Positions 34,501 through 42,591 of a stretch of DNA of 64,000 bases are shown piece after piece. The position numbers were made by a program, and so were the translations under genes. The notes beneath the pieces are model-generated. The model made no database searches, was not told where the DNA came from, and saw only the letters and a program-made list of their open reading frames with translations. Source of the DNA: Luteolibacter arcticus (lineage in GTDB: Bacteria; Verrucomicrobiota; Verrucomicrobiia; Verrucomicrobiales; Akkermansiaceae). Every line of letters starts with the position of its first letter. Position 1 is the first letter of the stretch. The stretch spans positions 744,001-808,000 of the forward strand of contig NZ_JAPDDT010000002.1 in assembly GCF_025950235.1 (NCBI RefSeq), given 5' to 3'.

Positions 34501-36771
34501 TTTCGCCGGAGCGAGGGTCCCGGTGAGGTTCACCGTTTTCGGGCTGCCACTGAGCAGGCTATCATCGAAAGTCACCGCGTCGAAGACCTTGAAGACGTCG
34601 TTCGAGCCACCGTTGTTGAAGTTGGCGGTGGTATTGAGATCCCAAGTGCCCGTGTCCACGCCTGCGGCCGAGGCATTGTTCCAGATCAGATTTGCCCCGG
34701 CTCCGGTGATGGTGAGCTGGAGCTTGTTTCCGGCGACCGCGGTGGTACCGGTCACCCGTGTCGGACCGAAGGATGTATTCGGCGACAGGGTGGTGCTCCC
34801 CGTGCCGGCGATGCTGCCAGCCGTCACCAGGTCATAGACCGTGCCGATGGTCTGGGAGTTGGCGTCGAGATCCTGGAGGGCGATGGTGGTATTGCCGCCG
34901 GTGGTCAGCGTCAGGGCACCGGTGACCGTGGTCGTCGCGCCTGTCTGCGCGGCCAGGCCCAAGGTGGAGCCGTTGTTCGCGGTGAGCGCGGCGAAGGTTT
35001 TTCCTGCGGTCGAAGAAATGAACGAGCCCGTGCTGTTCACGGTGATCGCCGAGCTTGGCAGGGTGCCGGTGCTGCCGAGGAGAAGCGTGCCGCCATTCAC
35101 GGTGGTCGCGCCGGTGAAGCTGGAAGCCCCGGTCAGCGACATCAGGCCCGCGTCGTTCTTGGTGATGCCGTAGCCTGCTGAAGCTTGGGTGATGGCGGCG
35201 CTGACCAGCAGGTCGGTGGCTGCCGCCCCGTCCGCCACGGTGAAGGCAACCGCGTTGCCCGGATTATTTTGGCGGATATTGATCCGGCCTGCGACGGTGG
35301 AGGTGGTTGCCGAGGCCAGGCTGTTCACCACGGTGCCGCCGGCCCCCACGTCGCTGCCAAAGGCAAACAACTGGGTTGCCGTCGCGCTGGACGTTCCCCC
35401 GTTGGATCGCAGGGTGCCGCCGGTGAGATTATAGGTGACGCCCCAGCCATTGTCGCCCGCCGCGGTGTTGTCGAGCGTGCCCGACAGATTGACCGTGTCG
35501 ACCTTGACGCCGGTGGTGTAGCCAAGCGCGTTGACGGCGGTCAGGTTAAGCGTCGTCCCGGAATTGACCGTGACCGTTCCGCGGATCCTGCCAACTCCCG
35601 TGCCGGCTGCGCCGCCGAGAGTGAGCGCCCCGGCGTGGACGGTGGTGCCTCCCGTGTAGGTGTTGTTTGCAGTCAGCGTCAGGGTGTTGCCATCCACCTT
35701 GGTGAGGGCGAAGCCGGTGCCGGAGATCACGCCGGAAACCGTGCCACCACCGGTGTTGGAGCCGATCGACGCATTCGCCGAGAGCGTGATGTTACCCGAG
35801 ACGATCGCGCCGGTGTCGAGGCGGATGGCTCCGCGCTGGACGCTATCCACGGAATTGCCACCCGAGCCGGAGATGATGAAGTTTTTGGCGAGGGTCACGG
35901 CACCGGAAGCATAGACTTGGGAGCCGCTGCCGGAGGTCGGCGTGCTGGTCCCGTTTACCGTGACCGTGCCGGCACCTCCGCCCAGCGCGGCGGCATTGGT
36001 GCCGATTTGCAGACGCACGGAGTTATTGAGCGTCACGCCTCCGGAATAGGTGCTGCCGGTATTGGTAAATGCCAAAGCACCGCTACCCGTCACGGAGAGA
36101 GCGCCAGCCCCTGAGAGCAGCCCCGAGAAAGTGGTGATCGTGTTCGCGACCGGCGTCGTGATGAGCGCTGGGGAAGTCAGGGTGACGGCTTGGGCCAGCG
36201 TCTGCGCAGTGCCGGTAAGCGTCAGGTTGCCGCCATTGAAGGTGAGGGTCCCGGCTCCCAAGTTGGCCGAACCGGCGATGGAAAGCGTGCCGCCGGAAAC
36301 ATTCGTGCCGCCGGTGTAGCCATTGGTACCGGAGAGGACCAGTGTGCCCGCGCCGGCCTTGGTGAGCGAACTGGCGGTGACGCCATTGTTTGCCAAGGAT
36401 TCCGCGATCGTGGCGGTGTCGGCGAGATTGGTCACCGTGATGGTGCTTGCGAAGTCGTTCGAGAGGGTCAGCGATCCCATGGCGTCGTTGGCGAGCGTGA
36501 AGCCGGTGATGCCAAACGTGATGTCATCGAAGATGGTGTTCGCCTCGGTCACGGTGACCGTTTCGGCGGCGAGGTCGAAGATCGCGTCTTCGTTCGGGGT
36601 CCAGACGACGGGACCCGGGTTCCAGTTTTCGTTGCCGACGGCGGTGCTCCAATTGCCGGTGGGACCGGCGGAGTTCCAGGTAAGGGCCGCAAAGACGGGG
36701 GCAGGGAGCGCCGCGGCGGTGAGCAACAGGGCGAGACGGCCGCCCGAGCGGGAGAAGAGATTGGGTTTCAT
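31561..36771 (-). CDS. Giant autotransporter-associated beta-strand repeat protein A
   Basis: A 1736-residue exported protein. After a signal peptide (RLALLLTAAALPAPVFA) comes LTWNSAGPTGNWSTAVGNENW, then many passenger-type repeats of the LTKAGAGTLVLSGTNGYTGG kind (TIGR02601), which fold as a parallel beta-helix. There is no outer-membrane barrel at the end. Instead the last ~160 residues form a separate domain: WAASFSPNPGLANVDFENDG, an acidic EF-hand-like stretch, ending GFLRVSVTNP. That domain is about 92 % identical by eye to the end of protein B, while the repeats differ. It is presumably a surface or secreted adhesin or matrix protein; the terminal domain may be a sorting or anchoring tag. 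The start has no Shine-Dalgarno sequence. Confidence 0.9.
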   Translation of the reverse strand: MKPNLFSRSGGRLALLLTAAALPAPVFAALTWNSAGPTGNWSTAVGNENWNPGPVVWTPNEDAIFDLAAETVTVTEANTIFDDITFGITGFTLANDAMGSLTLSNDFASTITVTNLADTATIAESLANNGVTASSLTKAGAGTLVLSGTNGYTGGTNVSGGTLSIAGSANLGAGTLTFNGGNLTLTGTAQTLAQAVTLTSPALITTPVANTITTFSGLLSGAGALSVTGSGALAFTNTGSTYSGGVTLNNSVRLQIGTNAAALGGGAGTVTVNGTSTPTSGSGSQVYASGAVTLAKNFIISGSGGNSVDSVQRGAIRLDTGAIVSGNITLSANASIGSNTGGGTVSGVISGTGFALTKVDGNTLTLTANNTYTGGTTVHAGALTLGGAAGTGVGRIRGTVTVNSGTTLNLTAVNALGYTTGVKVDTVNLSGTLDNTAAGDNGWGVTYNLTGGTLRSNGGTSSATATQLFAFGSDVGAGGTVVNSLASATTSTVAGRINIRQNNPGNAVAFTVADGAAATDLLVSAAITQASAGYGITKNDAGLMSLTGASSFTGATTVNGGTLLLGSTGTLPSSAITVNSTGSFISSTAGKTFAALTANNGSTLGLAAQTGATTTVTGALTLTTGGNTTIALQDLDANSQTIGTVYDLVTAGSIAGTGSTTLSPNTSFGPTRVTGTTAVAGNKLQLTITGAGANLIWNNASAAGVDTGTWDLNTTANFNNGGSNDVFKVFDAVTFDDSLLSGSPKTVNLTGTLAPAKVTVNNSAGDYTLTSTGTLSGGGSLVKSGTSKLTLTANHTNTGTTTVNGGTLQVGANTPVNVGSLGTGAVSIASGSTVNIRRSDGLTFSNAFSGAGNLTFTGTNNGSGENTQTSHAISGNNSGFSGTMTAEASRLALDSVNDVGTANLVTGTNGQFFITAGTYANNFTIAGDGWGEGAGQLGAIRLSNSSISGTITLAGNSRISTHSGTGAISGPIVGSGFGVTFGTLDPASAQATNLTLSGASTYTGATTIGHNLVSTANITLTGSLGATAVTVNPNSSLNGGGSIATGGSLTFGAGATGLGVNAALANPLTVGGNVNFNGAAGQVSVTVTPGSRIVPGSPFTLLSFTGTTDAVPADFTLVNPANFRAGTFAVTANAVTLDLATKALTWTGTGGLNWAIGGAITNWNDTTPAPSTFFTGDGVTFDDTAGAANGTVTLVGALVPLGLVVNNTATVPYTFTGTGTIGGATSLVKQGVGALTIISAQPTYTGGTTVNGGSIIVDSNNTASRLPNGGSLVINNTGTLVARGTNPLPQSGNALNTTVNAGGTLRFITGTSIAFPTATQSHGHLGNLTLNGGTVDLTYAGAGNAYNDESFQLVGNVTVGGAAASTIQSSEAAALQGMALVGVRTFTVADATGSAAADLTISAEVENSDSNNGALIKAGVGTMSLIAANSYTAGTTVNAGTLLVTNTTNSGTGTGAVTVNTGGTLGGTGAFTGALTVNAGGTVAPGTSAGDLAVGATVIAGTYACEVNGATEDTLVVTGALNITGATLNVSAIGDGATAGEYIIATYTGALTGTFSGLAEGATVLPGYTITYATAGQIKLVTGGPSYSSWAASFSPNPGLANVDFENDGFENGTEFILGGSPISGSNNPKIYSFAVDTNADLAKELVMTIAVPVGTPAFSTGAPSTSSFAGFGIAVQGSMTLASYPLTVTPVTPVTTNLPTLTPQGGVSYEYRSFSLGGSNGLPSKGFLRVSVTNP

Positions 36772-36790
36772 GGAGGTTATTGGTCGAGGT

Positions 36791-36880
36791 CTTGGGTCCC
36801 CTTGGGTTGGGTATTGGTGTCAATTATTGCCAAAACTAGAAGATGTTCTGAGCAATATCGCCCATTTGTAGGGCGATATT
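36791..36880 (-). promoter_or_regulatory. Leader of giant gene A: paired repeats and a hairpin
   Basis: Upstream of gene A, CTTGGGT occurs twice 10 bases apart (36791 and 36801), and further up is a perfect 10 bp inverted repeat, AATATCGCCC-N7-GGGCGATATT (36854-36880). Gene B has the same kind of arrangement. The 289-base gap between the two genes otherwise holds an AT-richer promoter-like stretch and gene B's terminator. Confidence 0.5.
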
Positions 36881-37005
36881 CGGTCGATACAATGTAAAAC
36901 ATGATCGTGGTTAAAAAATGGGGATGGATAAATTTGACTTTCATTGTCGTCTCGATCGCGAGGCAGGGAGATTAATCGATGCAGGCGGAAACGCCGGTGC
37001 GCACC

Positions 37006-37042
37006 AAAAGAAAGCCCCGGCCGCTGAGTGGCGACCGGGGCT
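37006..37042 (-). terminator. Terminator of the second giant surface-protein gene
   Basis: The minus-strand stem AGCCCCGG...CCGGGGCT is followed by CTTTCTTTT. The loop-side sequence and flanks closely match the terminator at 31505-31540, so the duplication covers the 3' flank too. Confidence 0.75.
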
Positions 37043-37060
37043 GGAAGCGGGCTGAAGCCG

Positions 37061-40000
37061 TTACGGATTGGTGACGCTCACCCGCAGGAATCCCTTGCTT
37101 GGCAGGCCGTTCGATCCGCCGAGGCTGAACGAGCGGTATTCGTAGCTGACGCCACCTTGCGGGGTGAGTGCCGGCAGGTTGGTGGTCACCGGAGTGACCG
37201 GGGTCACGGTCAATGGATAAGACAACAAGGTCTCGCTGCCCTGTACGGCGATGCCGAAGCCGGCAAAGCTGGCGGTGGAGGGCGCTCCGGTGCTGAAGGC
37301 GGAAGTGCCCACCGGAACCGCGATGGTCATGACCAGCTCCTTGGCGAGGTCGGCGTTGGTATCCACGGTGAAGGAATAGACCTTCGGATTGTTCGACCCG
37401 CTGATGGGCGAGCCGCCGAGGATGAACTCGAGGCCGTTCTGGAAGCCGTCGTTTTCGAAGTCCACACCTGCCAGGCCGGGGTTCGGCGAGAAGCTCGCGG
37501 CCCACGAGGTGTAGTTCGGCCCGGCGGAGACCAGCTTGATCTGGTTGGGGGTGGCGTAGGTGATGGTGTAGCCGGTGATGACCGTCGCTCCTTCCGGCAG
37601 GCCGGTGAAGGTGCCGATGCGGGCACCGGTGTAGGTGGCGATGATGTATTCCGACACCGTGGGGGCAGCGAGGATCGAGACGTTCAGCGTGGCTCCATCG
37701 ATATCGAGGCTGCCGGTGACGGTGAGCTTGTCGGAGGTGCTGCCATTGATCTCGCAGGCGTAGGTGCCGTCGATGATGGCCGCGCCGGTGGCCAGCGGGA
37801 CCGCGGAAGGGCCGGGGGCGATTGTGCCGCCGGTGGCCACGTTGACCGTGCCATTGACAGTTCCGGTGCCTCCGAGAGTCGCGCCGGACGAAACGCTGAC
37901 GGCGCTGGCCGCATTGGTGGAGCCATTGACCAGGAGCGTCCCGACCGCGACGGTGGTCGCACCGTTGTAGCTGTTGGTGGCGCTCAGTGTCATGGTGCCG
38001 GTACCGATCTTGTTGATGCCTCCCGCAGCACCCCCGATGGTGCCCGGACCCGCCAGGATCATGCTGACCGTCAGGTCGGTGGCTGCGGTCCCGGTGACAT
38101 TGGCCACGTCGAAGTTCTGGACATCCTGGAGGTGGATGCCGCCGGTGCCGTTCATCACTGACGGCGTGGTATTGCCTCCGGTGCTCTCGACCTTGACCGT
38201 CGAAGCTCCCGTCGAGTTGTTCGCCAGGAGATAGTCATAGTTAGCGAGGGTGCGGTTGGAGGTCCAAGTCGCGCCGTTTCGCAGCGTGACGCTGCCAATC
38301 CGGTTGTCCCCGGTGTTGGTGAACAACAGCGTGCCACCGTCCACCGTGAACAGGCGCGTGTTGCCCATCGCCGTGCCGTGGTCGAGGGTGAACAGGTTGG
38401 TGGCGTCCACCGTCATCGTCGCGCCGGTGCCAACGTTGAAGCCCGACGATCCCCGGAGCTGGCCGGCGATGGTGAGTGTGCCGGCGTTCACCGTGGTGGC
38501 ACCGGTGTAGGTGTGGTTGGCATTGAAGCTCACGGTGCTGGTGGTGCTGGTGTCCTTTAGGAAGGCTCCCGCACCGCTGATGGCTCCGGCGAAGCTCTGG
38601 TTGCTGCTGGAGGCGTGCTGCAAGGTGCCGGCGTTGGCGATCGCGCTGGTGTGCGATCCGCCGCCGAGGCTGCCCGTGCCGGTGATCCGCAGGGTCGTAC
38701 CGCCGGCGGTCGAGAGGGCGCTTCCGGCTACCAGGCTTCCGCTGATTTCCAGCACTCCCTGGACGACTCCAGTGGTGCCGGTGTGGGTGTTGGTGCCGGA
38801 AAGCACCAGCGTGCCTGTGCCTCGCTTGCTCACGCCGAGCGCGTTGATGCCGCCGTTGGGATTGGCGATGGGCGAGGCGTAGGTGAATGAGCCACCCGCG
38901 TTCGTGGTGTTGATCCCGAGGTTCGAGCCTTTCAGGAAGCCGCTGGTGGTCGTGCCCAGTGTCTTGATGGCATCGAGATTCGCCGAGGTGAACTCCCCTG
39001 CGCCGCCGACATTGAAGGTCGCGGTCGCACCGGAATTGACCGTCAGGTTGGTGGCGGTCCAGCTCGCCGGAGTGTTATTGTAAAACGCCGTCTGCTTTGC
39101 GAACTGCAGGTTGCCGCTCGCCGCACGGGTGGTGCCGGTGTAGGTGTTGACACCGGACAAGATCACCGAGGTGCCGTTCGTTACGAGGTTACCGGCTCCT
39201 GTGATCGAGTTTGTGGCATTGCTGAAGATGGCGTTCTTGTCGGCATAGACGGCAGTGATGGTATTGGTTCCGCTCAGGGTGATAGTGCCGCCGTAGGTCA
39301 CCACCCCGTCCTCGGAGGTCAGGGTGGCATCGTTCAGGTTGATGTTGTTGGCGTAGCTTTGCGCGTTGCCGGTACTGGCGGTGAAGATGCGCAGGTTGCC
39401 GCCCGAATTCACCGTCACTGCACCCGCGCCGAGGCCGGATTTGGCACCTGCGGCGATGGGCGTCGCCACGGTGAGCGTGCCGCCGGTGACGGTGGTGCCG
39501 CCGCTGAAATCATTCGTGCTCGCGACCGTGGTGTTTCCCAGTGTGACGTTGCCCGCGGTGCTGAGGGAGACTGCTCCGCTGCCATTGTTGGTGATTTTCG
39601 CGACCACCACCGGGGCGTTCGCCCCTGAATTGGCGAGGAACACGTTGCCGGGTGTATCGGCGGCTCCGCCTGCGGTCAGCGAGCCGTTTTGAAGGGTGGC
39701 GACCGAGCTGCCGACACCGGAGATCAGCTCGCCATCGGCAGCGAGCCGGAGCGTCTGGCCTCCGAAGTCGACCGTGGTGGCGGTGGTGGCCGTGTGCAGC
39801 ATCGACCGGATGTCCGTGGTCGCAGCTCCGAGCAGGATGTTGCCAGCGGTTCCGGTTCCCTCGATGGTGCGGACGATCGACCCCGCGGCCGAGGGGATGC
39901 TCTTCGTCCCCGAGGACAGATTGGTGACGTCGACGTAGGATACGCCTGGAGCGGCGATGATATTCCCGGCGCCGTCATTGGCCGCGAATTGGATGCCTCC

Positions 40001-41485
40001 TAACAAGGTGCGGGGCAGATAACCCTGGGCGTTGTTGGCGTTTGTCGTCGTCGCCAGACCGCCGAGTTGGACATTCAGCAAGCCGTTGGTGACGTAGTTG
40101 CCGAGTGCGATCGTGGCGAGATTCGCGCCACTGACCGTGACGGCCGACGCACCGTTGATCGTGACGGCGCCGACGAGTTCCGCGTGGGAGCCCGAAGCGC
40201 CGGTCATTTGCAGGGTCGAGTTATTGAGGGTCAGCGCGGCGCTGTCGGAAAGCTTGCTGGTGTCGCTGCCCGAGTAATCGAGCGCCAAGATGCCACCGGT
40301 GGAGGTCGTCGCGCCGCTGAAGGTGTTCGCGCCACCGGCAAGGGTTCCGCCGAGTGCCAGGGTCGAGGTTCCGGTCTTGTTAATGCTGCCGGCCCCCGAA
40401 ATGACGCCGAGGTAGGTTTGGACTGCATTGCCCGAAAAGGTGACCGGGCCGTTGAGCGTGATGTTACTGTCGATGGACGAGGCATTGCCCAGGTTGCCAA
40501 TGATGGCCCCGGCATTGGCCACGATCGGGCGCGTGACATTCGGGCTGGTGTTTCCCCACACCCCGAGGGTTCCGCCATTGTTGACGGTGATGGTCCCGGT
40601 GCCTCCGAGGGTCGAGGTCGTCGTCTCGATGCCGAAGATACCGGCGTTGATCACGATGTTGCCACTGGTGATCTCACCGCCGACCACGGAGACTTGGTTG
40701 CCGTCGATCTTGGTCAGGGTGTTGCCTGCCAGGTCGAGCCTCGGCGTGGTGCCGGGACGGATATCGAAGCGCCCGGTGCCGCCGATGGTGGCGTCGGCAG
40801 TGAGTTCCAGGCGATTGACCGAGTTGAGTTGGTCCGCGCCGGTATTGATCAGCGCGCCGGCATTGCCTGCGCCGGTGCCTGCAATCCGGAAAATTTCGGT
40901 GTTGGTGACCGCCTGATTGTTCAGATCGAGGGTGGCACCACTGGAAACGAGGGTCTCCGCCCCTCCGCCGCCCGCGCCAAGTGCGGCGGCGTTGCCGAGT
41001 TTCAGCGTTCCTGCGGTGACCAGGGTTTGTCCGGTGTAGGTATTGGCACCGCTCAGGACCAGCGTGCCAGCCCCGGCCTTGGTGAGCGAGCTGAGGCCCA
41101 GGGTGTTGTCGGCGAGGGTCTCGGCAATGGTGGCGGTGTCCGCGGCGTTCGTCACCGTGATGATGCTGGCCTGGTCATTGGCCAGATTGAAGGAGCCTGC
41201 GCCGCCGGCGATGGTGAACCCCCCGGCACCGAAGGTAATGTCGTTGAACGTGTTCGCCGTGGTGACGGTCACCGTTTCGGGCGTGCCACTGAAGATGGCG
41301 TTCTCATTCTGGGACCATGGCACGTTACCGGGCAGCCAGTTGGTGCTGCCGGCGTCGGTACCCCAGTTGTTGGTCGGGCCGGCTGGGTTCCAAGTGAGGT
41401 CGGCCCAGAGGGGCAGGGGCAGCGCGACTGCGGTCAGGAGCAGGGCACGACGGCCGATCAGAGGGAGACGGAATTGGGTTTTCAT
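37061..41485 (-). CDS. Giant autotransporter-associated beta-strand repeat protein B
   Basis: A 1474-residue paralogue of the downstream protein A. It has a signal peptide (RALLLTAVALPLPLWA), the same opening LTWNPAGPTNNWGTDAGSTNW, beta-helix repeats such as LTKAGAGTLVLSGANTYTGQT and KRGTGTLVLSGTNTHTG, and the same C-terminal domain (WAASFSPNPGLAGVDFENDG to GFLRVSVTNP). The middle of the protein differs in length and sequence from A. A and B are in tandem on one strand with separate terminators, so each is probably its own transcript. Function is inferred only as a cell-surface or secreted structural protein. Confidence 0.9.
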   Translation of the reverse strand: MKTQFRLPLIGRRALLLTAVALPLPLWADLTWNPAGPTNNWGTDAGSTNWLPGNVPWSQNENAIFSGTPETVTVTTANTFNDITFGAGGFTIAGGAGSFNLANDQASIITVTNAADTATIAETLADNTLGLSSLTKAGAGTLVLSGANTYTGQTLVTAGTLKLGNAAALGAGGGGAETLVSSGATLDLNNQAVTNTEIFRIAGTGAGNAGALINTGADQLNSVNRLELTADATIGGTGRFDIRPGTTPRLDLAGNTLTKIDGNQVSVVGGEITSGNIVINAGIFGIETTTSTLGGTGTITVNNGGTLGVWGNTSPNVTRPIVANAGAIIGNLGNASSIDSNITLNGPVTFSGNAVQTYLGVISGAGSINKTGTSTLALGGTLAGGANTFSGATTSTGGILALDYSGSDTSKLSDSAALTLNNSTLQMTGASGSHAELVGAVTINGASAVTVSGANLATIALGNYVTNGLLNVQLGGLATTTNANNAQGYLPRTLLGGIQFAANDGAGNIIAAPGVSYVDVTNLSSGTKSIPSAAGSIVRTIEGTGTAGNILLGAATTDIRSMLHTATTATTVDFGGQTLRLAADGELISGVGSSVATLQNGSLTAGGAADTPGNVFLANSGANAPVVVAKITNNGSGAVSLSTAGNVTLGNTTVASTNDFSGGTTVTGGTLTVATPIAAGAKSGLGAGAVTVNSGGNLRIFTASTGNAQSYANNINLNDATLTSEDGVVTYGGTITLSGTNTITAVYADKNAIFSNATNSITGAGNLVTNGTSVILSGVNTYTGTTRAASGNLQFAKQTAFYNNTPASWTATNLTVNSGATATFNVGGAGEFTSANLDAIKTLGTTTSGFLKGSNLGINTTNAGGSFTYASPIANPNGGINALGVSKRGTGTLVLSGTNTHTGTTGVVQGVLEISGSLVAGSALSTAGGTTLRITGTGSLGGGSHTSAIANAGTLQHASSSNQSFAGAISGAGAFLKDTSTTSTVSFNANHTYTGATTVNAGTLTIAGQLRGSSGFNVGTGATMTVDATNLFTLDHGTAMGNTRLFTVDGGTLLFTNTGDNRIGSVTLRNGATWTSNRTLANYDYLLANNSTGASTVKVESTGGNTTPSVMNGTGGIHLQDVQNFDVANVTGTAATDLTVSMILAGPGTIGGAAGGINKIGTGTMTLSATNSYNGATTVAVGTLLVNGSTNAASAVSVSSGATLGGTGTVNGTVNVATGGTIAPGPSAVPLATGAAIIDGTYACEINGSTSDKLTVTGSLDIDGATLNVSILAAPTVSEYIIATYTGARIGTFTGLPEGATVITGYTITYATPNQIKLVSAGPNYTSWAASFSPNPGLAGVDFENDGFQNGLEFILGGSPISGSNNPKVYSFTVDTNADLAKELVMTIAVPVGTSAFSTGAPSTASFAGFGIAVQGSETLLSYPLTVTPVTPVTTNLPALTPQGGVSYEYRSFSLGGSNGLPSKGFLRVSVTNP

Positions 41486-41502
41486 CGAGGTTCTTTGGAT
41501 TT

Positions 41503-41555
41503 CTTGGGTCTTAACTTGGGTCTTAGAGGGAGCATTCGGGCAAAATGCTCACTCT
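41503..41555 (-). promoter_or_regulatory. Leader of giant gene B: tandem repeats and a hairpin
   Basis: CTTGGGTCTTAA is repeated in tandem (41503-41526), overlapped by an inverted repeat, GAGCATT-N7-AATGCTC (41530-41550), whose stem can extend through AGAG/CTCT. Gene A has CTTGGGT repeats and a 7-base-loop hairpin as well. The 367-base gap 41486-41852 has no gene; the rest presumably carries the divergent promoters of gene B and the protease. Confidence 0.5.
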
Positions 41556-41852
41556 ACGGGTTCAAAAACGCCGTTAAATTTCGGCGACAACATGGAGTAA
41601 TGTCGCGTCATCGCCAGAGATGACATAAAGTTTCATCCTTGGTCGATTCGGCGACCGGCGAGTGGGAATTGAAGGCGGGTCGGGGGACGGAAGTGGGTTT
41701 CGCGTTGCCCGTTGGGTACCAGTCTATCTCGTCGCGCTTCGGCCGGTTTTCAAGTGGGCGCTGCCAATTCCGCACGACCGGTGTGAATCCGCCGGAGTAG
41801 GCCGGAAACATCATGGCGGGAGGCAGGTTTTGCCGGACACTGGTCCGCCTGT

Positions 41853-42590
41853 ATGAAGACCTTCCCGCTTGTCCTCCTTGCCGGTGTCATGGTGCTCGCC
41901 GCGACCGCCGCGGAAACCCGGACCTGGGTTTCCAATGATGGCCGGCCGATCGAAGGCGAGTACCTCCGCGCGAATTCAGAAGCCGTGGTGCTCCGCAAGA
42001 AGGACGGGAGCGAGCTCTCGGTCCGCCTGAAGTTCCTCAGCGTCGCCGACCGGGAGTTCGTGCAGCAGAAGGTCGCCGCCGCAACCCCCGCCGAGGCGAA
42101 GGAAGAAAAGGTGCGCAACGACCTGAAATACCAGCTTTCCGGCGGCCATGAGAAGTGGCCGGAGGATCGCAAGAAGCGCATCACGGATGCGATGGACGCC
42201 GCGGTCACGCTCTACAACAAGACCGGCAGCTTCAAGAAACAGCTCACCGCCAATAATAGCCCCGGCACCCCGACGGCGGACGCGAACTACGACGGCTGGA
42301 TCAATTGGGGCGGCACGATCAACGCCCGTGTGGCATTGCACGAGATCGGCCACACGCTCGGCATCGGCACGCATCCGAATTGGCAAGCGAACATCAAGGA
42401 AGGCAAGTGGACCGGCAAATACGCGCTGGAGCAGCTCCGCGAGTTCGATGGGAAGGACGCGGTGCTCCACGCCGACCGCATGCACTTCTGGCCCTACGGC
42501 CTCAATTTCGACAACGAGTCGAGCAAGGAGAACGACCTGCGCCACGTGAAAATGGTCGCGGCGATGCGCAAGGACATGGGAATCGATTAA
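41853..42590 (+). CDS. Secreted zinc metalloprotease with SHD1 domain
   Basis: A 245-residue exported protein with a signal peptide (FPLVLLAGVMVLAATAA). Residues about 22-72 (RTWVSNDGRPIEGEYLRANSEAV then LSVRLKFLSVADREFV) form an SLA1-homology domain 1, frequent in Planctomycetota and Verrucomicrobiota secreted proteins. The protease part has HEIGHTLGIGTH, giving HExxH plus a later His, and LHADRMHFWPYGLNFDNE downstream. In metzincins the third ligand is HExxHxxGxxH; here the His is one residue later, so the exact zinc-ligand set is uncertain. Proteases of this type with HFWPYGLN occur in several soil bacteria. It ends one base before the convergent next gene. Confidence 0.78.
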   Translation: MKTFPLVLLAGVMVLAATAAETRTWVSNDGRPIEGEYLRANSEAVVLRKKDGSELSVRLKFLSVADREFVQQKVAAATPAEAKEEKVRNDLKYQLSGGHEKWPEDRKKRITDAMDAAVTLYNKTGSFKKQLTANNSPGTPTADANYDGWINWGGTINARVALHEIGHTLGIGTHPNWQANIKEGKWTGKYALEQLREFDGKDAVLHADRMHFWPYGLNFDNESSKENDLRHVKMVAAMRKDMGID

Positions 42591-42591
42591 A

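Noticed and set aside
32800-36897. Long plus-strand open frames opposite giant gene A (for example 32800-35181 and 35185-36114)
   Set aside because: Their Gly/Arg/Asp-rich sequences are shadows of the repetitive Gly/Thr/Val-rich coding strand and show no domain, start site or signal.
37028-41623. Plus-strand open frames opposite giant gene B
   Set aside because: Same reason: low-complexity antisense of repeat codons, with no independent support.
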